From Carboxylicivirga fragile (GTDB lineage: Bacteria > Bacteroidota > Bacteroidia > Bacteroidales > Marinilabiliaceae), in the NCBI GenBank assembly GCA_025499625.1, contig JAFMVD010000033.1, positions 1-64,000 on the forward strand: a stretch of DNA of 64,000 nt. Direction: 5' to 3'. Position 1 is the first letter of the stretch; each line of letters begins with the position of its first letter. A program made the translations under genes and the position numbers. Of this stretch, positions 58,451 to 64,000 are shown in pieces. The notes beneath the pieces are model-generated. The model saw nothing but the letters and a program-made list of their open reading frames with translations. It had not been told where the DNA came from and did no database searches.

Positions 58451-58480
58451 AAAGGCTGACTCTAGGAGTCAGCCTTTTTT
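58451..58480 (+). terminator. terminator of pnp
   Basis: 12-bp stem AAAGGCTGACTC/GAGTCAGCCTTT with loop TAG and a T-run, 20 bases after the stop. Confidence 0.93.
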
Positions 58481-58546
58481 GTTCCCTTAAAACTTTTTTT
58501 TAACTTCATCAATTCAACCTCCCTAGCATTTATACAAAATATTATA

Positions 58547-59026
58547 ATGGAACACAACGAATGCTTTAGCCTGCTTAACGAACAGTTAAAAGACATATCA
58601 AAAGTAGAAATTCGCTCCCTAAGTCTGGCTGTTTTGCCAAGGCTAATGAATGTACTTCACATTAATCAAAACCATTGCAATGAGTGTAAACGCTTCACGA
58701 AAGAGGGTGAGGTATTTGTACATGATATTAGCCCTCTATTTGGTAATGACGTGAGAGCTAAGCGAAGTTTTGAGAATTGGGTAACAACATCGCAACAGCA
58801 CCTTACAAACGTGCACCAACAGCAAACCAAGGGTAAATTATCAGCATCGTACGCAGCCATAGGCATGTTTCTGGGAATTATCATAGCAAGTGCTTACACT
58901 TGGTTAAGCGGCGGTGAGAATTATATTGGAATGGCAGGACTGGGATGGGCTGCCGGCACAATTGCAGGGTATATTACTGGTAAACTAACAGAAAATAAAC
59001 TATCTAAAAACAATAAACTCTACTAA
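58547..59026 (+). CDS. hypothetical protein with a C-terminal glycine-rich membrane hairpin
   Basis: 159 residues. The first 95 residues are soluble and contain two Cys close together (NHCNECKRF) and a WVTTSQQHLTNVHQQQ helix. Two hydrophobic segments follow at about 102-120 (YAAIGMFLGIIIASAYTWL) and 127-147 (GMAGLGWAAGTIAGYITG), both with small residues. A basic tail ends it. It could be a membrane sensor or stress protein. It stands 10 bases before the prolyl oligopeptidase gene and could be cotranscribed. Not recognised as a known family. Confidence 0.7.
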   Translation: MEHNECFSLLNEQLKDISKVEIRSLSLAVLPRLMNVLHINQNHCNECKRFTKEGEVFVHDISPLFGNDVRAKRSFENWVTTSQQHLTNVHQQQTKGKLSASYAAIGMFLGIIIASAYTWLSGGENYIGMAGLGWAAGTIAGYITGKLTENKLSKNNKLY

Positions 59027-59036
59027 AAATTGAAAG

Positions 59037-61160
59037 ATGAAACACCTGAAAATCCTTACACTTGTAGTACTCGCTACTTTATATTCGTGTGATATGAAGA
59101 AAAGCACATTCAACTATCCTGAAACTCGAAAAGGAGATGTTGTTGATGATTATTTCGGCACACAAGTTGCCGATCCATACCGTTGGTTAGAAGACGATCG
59201 TTCGGAAGAAACTGCCCAATGGGTTAAGGGACAAAACTACGTTACCTTCTCTTATCTTGAGACTGTACCTTTTCGAGACAAAATAAAGGAACGCCTAACT
59301 GAAGTGTGGAACTACCCACGTCGTTCAGCTCCCTGGAAAGCAGGTGGCAAATACTTCTTTACCAAAAATGATGGCTTGCAAAATCAAAGTGTTTATTACA
59401 TGCAGGAATCATTAGATAGTGAAGCGAAAGTATTTCTTGATCCTAACAAATTATCGGATGATGGAACCGTATCGTTAGCTAATTTCTCTGTTTCGAAAGA
59501 TGGTAAATATTTAGGTTACGGAACTTCAACTGGAGGATCTGACTGGCGTGAATTCTTTGTTAAAGATATCGAAACAGGACAAGATCTTGAAGATCACTTA
59601 AAATGGATCAAATTTTCGGGTATCACATGGTACAAAGATGGTTTCTTTTACAGTCGCTATCCAACACCCAAAGAAGGTGATGAGCTTAAAGGGCAAAACA
59701 AAGATAGCAAGGTATATTACCATAAAGTTGGCACTAAACAAGAAGACGATAAATTAATTTACGAGGACACTGAACATCCTGATTGGGGATTTGGTGTAGG
59801 TGTTACCGATGATAAAAAATACATGATCATCAGTGTAACAGAATCAACCAGTGGTAATGCGCTTTATTTTAAAGATCTTACCAAGAAGAATGCAGAAGTG
59901 GTTAAAGTGGTCACTGATTTCACGCAGGACTACTCGGTAATCGATCATTACGATGGTTACTTATGGGTTAAAACCAACGATAACGCCCCTAAATATAAAG
60001 TGGTTAAAATCGATGTCAATAATCCATCGCGTGAGAATTGGGTAGACCTTATACCAGAGGATGAAAAGAATGTATTGAGATCATTATCCGTATTAGGAGG
60101 CAAAGCCTTTGCTAACTATCAGGAAGATGCACATTCAGTCATTAAAACCTATGACCTCGATGGTAAATTCTTATATGATGTAGAAATGCCTTCGGTTGGA
60201 AGCGTTGGTGGTTTCTACGGTGAAAAAGAAGATGTTTCTACATTTTACACTTTCTCCTCATATACTTATCCTTCGGTTATTTTTAAATACGATATCGAAA
60301 ACAATAAATCAGAATTATACCATAAGACAGAAATAGATTTCGACATTGATAACTACGAAACCAAGCAAGTATTCTACGAAAGCAAAGACGGAACAAAAGT
60401 GCCGATGTTCATCGTACATAAAAAAGGCCTTGAATTGAATGGAAACAATCCAACTTGGCTTTATGGATACGGTGGCTTCAATGTTAGTTTAACTCCACGT
60501 TTTGATATCCGTCGATTAGTTTGGTTAGAAAATGGTGGTGTATTTGCTGTTGCCAACCTGCGCGGAGGTGGCGAATATGGTGAAGAATGGCACAAAGCAG
60601 GTACATTAATGAATAAGCAAAATGTATTTGATGATTTTATCTCTGCTGGCAAATACCTTGTATCGAACAAGTACACTAACCCTAAATTACTTGCTGCTCA
60701 AGGTGGATCAAATGGAGGTTTATTAGTGGGCGCAGTTATTAATCAAGCGCCTGACTTATTCCGTGTGGCCTATCCGCAAGTGGGTGTATTGGATATGTTA
60801 CGTTATCAAAAATTCACCATTGGCCGCTACTGGGCAACAGACTATGGTACAAGCGAGGATAATAAAGAAATGTTTGAATATTTATATAAGTATTCGCCAC
60901 TACACGCCATTGATGGAAAATTGAACTACCCTTCAGTGATGGTAACAACTGCTGATCACGACGATCGTGTAGTGCCTGCCCACTCATTTAAATATATTTC
61001 TGCGTTACAAGAAGCCTATACTGGTTCTCGCCCGATGATGATTCGCATTGAAACAGATGCCGGCCATGGAGCAGGAAAACCAACCTCAAAAACCATTGAA
61101 GAGTGGACTGATTTATATACCTTTGCTTTCGATCAAATGGGAATTACTCCTAAGTATTAA
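59037..61160 (+). CDS. prolyl oligopeptidase (S9A), lipoprotein
   Basis: 707 residues. It has a short lipoprotein signal with Cys18 (ATLYSC). A beta-propeller domain is at about 75-430 and the alpha/beta hydrolase at about 440-707. The catalytic Ser558 is in GGSNGGLL, Asp in ADHDDRVVP near 640, and His in DAGHGAGKP near 678. It cuts after Pro in small peptides. The lipoprotein signal puts it in the periplasm or at the outer membrane, unlike cytoplasmic members. A strong terminator follows. Confidence 0.94.
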   Translation: MKHLKILTLVVLATLYSCDMKKSTFNYPETRKGDVVDDYFGTQVADPYRWLEDDRSEETAQWVKGQNYVTFSYLETVPFRDKIKERLTEVWNYPRRSAPWKAGGKYFFTKNDGLQNQSVYYMQESLDSEAKVFLDPNKLSDDGTVSLANFSVSKDGKYLGYGTSTGGSDWREFFVKDIETGQDLEDHLKWIKFSGITWYKDGFFYSRYPTPKEGDELKGQNKDSKVYYHKVGTKQEDDKLIYEDTEHPDWGFGVGVTDDKKYMIISVTESTSGNALYFKDLTKKNAEVVKVVTDFTQDYSVIDHYDGYLWVKTNDNAPKYKVVKIDVNNPSRENWVDLIPEDEKNVLRSLSVLGGKAFANYQEDAHSVIKTYDLDGKFLYDVEMPSVGSVGGFYGEKEDVSTFYTFSSYTYPSVIFKYDIENNKSELYHKTEIDFDIDNYETKQVFYESKDGTKVPMFIVHKKGLELNGNNPTWLYGYGGFNVSLTPRFDIRRLVWLENGGVFAVANLRGGGEYGEEWHKAGTLMNKQNVFDDFISAGKYLVSNKYTNPKLLAAQGGSNGGLLVGAVINQAPDLFRVAYPQVGVLDMLRYQKFTIGRYWATDYGTSEDNKEMFEYLYKYSPLHAIDGKLNYPSVMVTTADHDDRVVPAHSFKYISALQEAYTGSRPMMIRIETDAGHGAGKPTSKTIEEWTDLYTFAFDQMGITPKY

Positions 61161-61182
61161 TTCCTACATTTAATATTTAAAA

Positions 61183-61236
61183 GATGTCTTAAAAGTGGAG
61201 TTTCACAATGGTTCTACTTTTAAGACATCCTTTTTT
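61183..61236 (+). terminator. terminator of the prolyl oligopeptidase gene
   Basis: 14-bp stem GATGTCTTAAAAGT/ACTTTTAAGACATC (61183-61196 with 61216-61229) followed by CTTTTTTAA. Confidence 0.85.
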
Positions 61237-61241
61237 AAACT

Positions 61242-61898
61242 ATGAATAAACTCAACAAAAAATACCTTGTCATCGAAGGCAACATAGGCTCGGGCAAATC
61301 AACACTTGCCAAGCAATTATCAAACGACTACAATGCTCGTTTGGTACTTGAAACATTCGCTGACAATCCTTTTTTACCAAAATTTTACGAAAACAAAGAA
61401 CGTTTTGCCTTTCCATTGGAGTTATCTTTTTTGGCCGAACGCTACAAACAGCTAAAAAAAGACTTTGACACAGGTGATTTATTTCATGACATCACCATTG
61501 CCGATTACCATTTTTTTAAATCCTTAATTTTTGCAGCTAAAACATTACCACCAGATGAATACCGCTTGTATCGTCAAATATTTGATATCATCTATGGGAT
61601 GACTCCGGTACCCGATCTATATGTATACATACATCGTCCAACTAATATTTTACTTAATCAAATTGCACTACGAGGACGTGACTATGAGCAAAGTATCGAA
61701 GCTAACTATCTGGACGACATACAAGAAGGATACTTTCGTTTCTTTAAAGAACACCCCGAACTAAAGGTATTGCTCGTTAATGTTGAAGACCTGAACTTCG
61801 AAAAAGATCCTACAATTTATCAAGCCATAATCGATCAAATTAGTAAATCATACCCTACCGGAATTACACGAATTAACCTCCGTTCAACATTAAGTTAA
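61242..61898 (+). CDS. deoxynucleoside kinase
   Basis: 218 residues. P-loop GNIGSGKST at residues 13-21. LETFADNPFLPKFYENKERFAFPLELSFLAERY-type text (35-70, in pieces) and DYHFFKSLIF mark the dNK/dGK family. It salvages deoxynucleosides with ATP. It lies just downstream of the prolyl oligopeptidase terminator. The exact base preference cannot be read from sequence alone. Confidence 0.92.
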   Translation: MNKLNKKYLVIEGNIGSGKSTLAKQLSNDYNARLVLETFADNPFLPKFYENKERFAFPLELSFLAERYKQLKKDFDTGDLFHDITIADYHFFKSLIFAAKTLPPDEYRLYRQIFDIIYGMTPVPDLYVYIHRPTNILLNQIALRGRDYEQSIEANYLDDIQEGYFRFFKEHPELKVLLVNVEDLNFEKDPTIYQAIIDQISKSYPTGITRINLRSTLS

Positions 61899-61962
61899 AA
61901 ACAATTACATTTATTTAACAGAAATTTCGTAGATTTAATACCAAACAGAGGGGTATGTATGA

Positions 61963-61993
61963 TTGTTATAAATTCAGATAATATCTATATTTG
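61963..61993 (+). promoter_or_regulatory. Bacteroidota-type promoter of the OmpA/TPR lipoprotein gene
   Basis: TTG (61963-61965), 20 bases, then TATATTTG (61986-61993). It lies 101 bases before the preferred ATG, leaving a leader of about 90 bases. Confidence 0.7.
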
Positions 61994-62094
61994 CAATAAT
62001 TATAGAACCAATCTTTTATATATTAAAAACATTCTTAAATTTGTAGAGTTCATCTATGAAATTAAGTTACAAAACAAATAATTGGGTAAACATT

Positions 62095-63819
62095 ATGAAA
62101 AAAACAAGAATCAACCTATTTGCATCTCTGGCACTTGCAGCTTTAATGGTAAGTTGTGCCGGGTTGGATAAGATGAAAAAAGACGCACCTGGTGTAAAAT
62201 ATACCGTAACTCCTGAAGTTCTGGAAACACATGCAGGTAAAGTTGATGTTGAGATTAAAGTTCAGATTCCTGAAAAGTATTTTGACAAGAAAGTATCTTT
62301 AGAAGCTACTCCTGTATTAGTTTATGAAGGAGGCGAAACTGCTTTCCCAGCTTACAAGCTACAAGGTGAAAGTTTTGAAGGAAATGACAAAGTTATTTCT
62401 TACACTAATGGTGGATCATTTACTTACAACAACTCTGTTGAGTACAATGAAAACATGAGAGTGTCTGATTTAGTTGTTCGTATCAAAGCTACCAAAGGAA
62501 GCAACACTTCAGAGTTTGATGATTTCAAAATTGCTGATGGTGTAATTGCTACTTCTTCTTTAGTTGCTGACCAAGGTGCACAAGCTGCAATTGGTGCTGA
62601 CGGATTCGAACGTATTATCCCAGAAGAAAAATTAGCTGACATCTATTTCCTTATTCAGCAAGCAAATGTTCGCGGAACTGAATTAAGAAAAGAAGAAATT
62701 GCTGTTTTGAAAGACTTTATCAAAGAAGCTCAGGCTGCTGAAAATAAAGAATTCAAAGGTGTTCAGATTTCTGCTTATGCATCTCCTGACGGACCAACTG
62801 ACTTGAATACAAAAATTGCTTCGAAACGTGAAAAAGCTGCTAAAGATTATTTAGCTCGCGAGTTGAAAAAAGCAAAAGTTGAAGGTGCTCAAGATGCTGA
62901 CTTCTTTACTTTGAAAAACACTCCTGAAGATTGGGAAGGTTTCAAAACACTTATGGAAAATTCTGACGTACAAGACAAAGAACTTATTCTACGTGTTCTT
63001 TCTATGTACAGCGATCCTGAAGTACGTGAGCGTGAAATCAAGAACATGTCAGAAACTTTCAAAGTAATTGCTGACGACATTCTTCCTAAATTACGTCGTT
63101 CTAAAATGGCTGTTAACGTTGATGTTATTGGTAAATCTGACGAAGAACTTACTTCTATCTCAAAAAGTTCTCCTAGCGACTTAAATATCGAAGAGTTACT
63201 TTATGCTGCTACTTTAACTAAAGATGCTGCTGAGCAAGAAGCTATTTATACTGCTGCTGCTGCTAAATATCCTAAATGCTGGAGAGCTCAAAACAACGTA
63301 GGTGTTGCTCTTTATGCTCAAGGAAAAGTTGCTGAAGCTAAAACTGCTTTCGAAAAAGCTAATACAATTAAGGCTGGTGTTGCTGAAGTTAATAACAACT
63401 TAGGTGTTGTTGCTCTTCGCGATGGTGACTTAGCTAAAGCAGAAGAGTTCTTCGGAGCTGCTGCTGGTGCAGGTGCTGAGCTTGATAATAACTTAGGTAT
63501 CGTTTCTATCCACAAAGGAGAGTATGACAATGCAATTCGTTACTTCGGTAACAGCACTAATTGCAACGCTGCTTTAGCTAAAATCTTAGCTGGAAAATAC
63601 GATGCTGCTTTATCTACTATCAATGCTAACACTATGGAAGTAGGTTTCAAATATTACTTGAAAGCTATCGTTGGTGCAAGAACTGGTCAGAATGACTTAA
63701 TGTTTGACGCATTACGTAAGGCAACTGAGTTAGACGGTAAATTCAAAGGTTTAGCTGTTAAAGATCTTGAATTCGCTAAATTCTTCGAAGATGCAACTTT
63801 CAAGTCTATCGTTCAATAA
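62095..63819 (+). CDS. lipoprotein with an OmpA-like and a TPR domain, probably highly expressed
   Basis: 574 residues from the ATG at 62095, giving a lipobox with Cys21 (LMVSCAG); an ATG 39 bases upstream adds a polar stretch and is rejected. A beta-rich N-terminal part (about 35-160, YTVTPEVLETHAGKVDVEI) is followed by an OmpA-like segment (about 220-350, YASPDGPTDLNTKIASKREKA split) and TPRs (about 385-500, CWRAQNNVGVALYAQGKVAEA and NNLGVVALRDGDLAKAEEFF). Codon use is strongly biased (GCT for Ala, AAA for Lys), as in abundant proteins. It probably links the outer membrane to peptidoglycan. A strong terminator follows. Confidence 0.8.
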   Translation: MKKTRINLFASLALAALMVSCAGLDKMKKDAPGVKYTVTPEVLETHAGKVDVEIKVQIPEKYFDKKVSLEATPVLVYEGGETAFPAYKLQGESFEGNDKVISYTNGGSFTYNNSVEYNENMRVSDLVVRIKATKGSNTSEFDDFKIADGVIATSSLVADQGAQAAIGADGFERIIPEEKLADIYFLIQQANVRGTELRKEEIAVLKDFIKEAQAAENKEFKGVQISAYASPDGPTDLNTKIASKREKAAKDYLARELKKAKVEGAQDADFFTLKNTPEDWEGFKTLMENSDVQDKELILRVLSMYSDPEVREREIKNMSETFKVIADDILPKLRRSKMAVNVDVIGKSDEELTSISKSSPSDLNIEELLYAATLTKDAAEQEAIYTAAAAKYPKCWRAQNNVGVALYAQGKVAEAKTAFEKANTIKAGVAEVNNNLGVVALRDGDLAKAEEFFGAAAGAGAELDNNLGIVSIHKGEYDNAIRYFGNSTNCNAALAKILAGKYDAALSTINANTMEVGFKYYLKAIVGARTGQNDLMFDALRKATELDGKFKGLAVKDLEFAKFFEDATFKSIVQ

Positions 63820-63841
63820 CAATTGATCGAAATAAAATATT

Positions 63842-63876
63842 AAAGGGAGACTCTAGCGAGTCTCCCTTTCTTTTTG
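63842..63876 (+). terminator. terminator of the OmpA/TPR lipoprotein gene
   Basis: Perfect 12-bp stem AAAGGGAGACTC/GAGTCTCCCTTT with loop TAGC followed by CTTTTT. Confidence 0.93.
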
Positions 63877-63925
63877 GCTTTAAAGAAGCTTTTATACCAT
63901 TTGAACTATGAATGTGGCCTTATTA

Positions 63926-63979
63926 TACCAATTGTATTCCAAAATGATTGATAAATCATTTTGCTAATTACAATGGTTA
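63926..63979. repeat. imperfect inverted repeat at the window end
   Basis: TACCAATTGTATT..CCAAAATGATT and AATCATTTTG..AATTACAATGGTTA face each other across a 6-base loop, with a perfect AAAATGAT/ATCATTTT core. The rest of 63877-64000 holds no supported gene. Confidence 0.45.
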
Positions 63980-64000
63980 ATGCCGATACAAAAGCACAGA

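Overview
The window is chromosomal DNA from a member of the Bacteroidota, most likely a marine, gliding-type or related lineage of the Bacteroidales/Marinilabiliales. The signs are a murF-gldJ-porU-porV block of the type IX secretion system (T9SS), several promoters of the Bacteroidota type (TTTG, about 19-20 bases, TAnnTTTG), few Shine-Dalgarno sites, a fused SecDF, and Bacteroidota-type versions of MtaB, Rex, PurM, DUF2851 and TIGR02757. The genus is inference; I cannot align the sequence.

Layout. 1-900: remnant of a tyrosine recombinase with repeated AGGTCTCG boxes, beside tRNA-Leu and tRNA-Gly. 1-6.2 kb: mutS, a 56-residue membrane protein, comB and a MATE exporter. 6.2-10.2 kb (minus strand): a C39-peptidase ABC exporter, a HlyD adaptor, a small winged-helix regulator and a 44-codon gene for a double-glycine leader peptide, which is probably the exported substrate. 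10.3-14.9 kb: a large TPR-CHAT (caspase-like) membrane-anchored protein, divergent from the peptide gene and convergent with an ECF sigma factor / membrane TPR protein pair. 14.9-21.5 kb: housekeeping genes on the minus strand (trmN6, TIGR02757, lolD, a Ca/Na exchanger, tatA, secDF). 21.7-28 kb: a MacB-like permease with an unusual ATPase, divergent from an NtrC-type regulator and kinase, then rex. 28.7-29.1 kb: three identical tRNA-Val genes. 29.1-36 kb: folC, phoH-PIN, mtaB, suhB-type phosphatase, an LpxL-like acyltransferase and a glycosyltransferase. 36-47.4 kb: murF, gldJ, porU, porV, ispF, a thioredoxin-like protein and a PorE-like OmpA lipoprotein. 47.4-64 kb: transporters, purM, prfA, pyrF, DUF2851, a K+ channel, rpsO, pnp, a prolyl oligopeptidase, a deoxynucleoside kinase and an apparently highly expressed OmpA/TPR lipoprotein.

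How genes work together. The most interesting part is 6.2-14.9 kb. A leader-peptide gene, its likely protease-exporter and adaptor, and a regulator lie next to a CHAT protease whose other neighbour is a sigma factor paired with a membrane-spanning, anti-sigma-like TPR protein. From topology the CHAT domain and the TPR part of the anti-sigma-like protein would both face the periplasm, so a proteolytic switch on the sigma factor is conceivable. The peptide-exporter link is well grounded in family knowledge. The CHAT-sigma link is a hypothesis from position and topology. The second coherent block is the T9SS: PorU (sortase), PorV (its outer-membrane partner), GldJ (lipoprotein) and the PorE-like protein. 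Most other genes are single housekeeping genes with clear rho-independent terminators.
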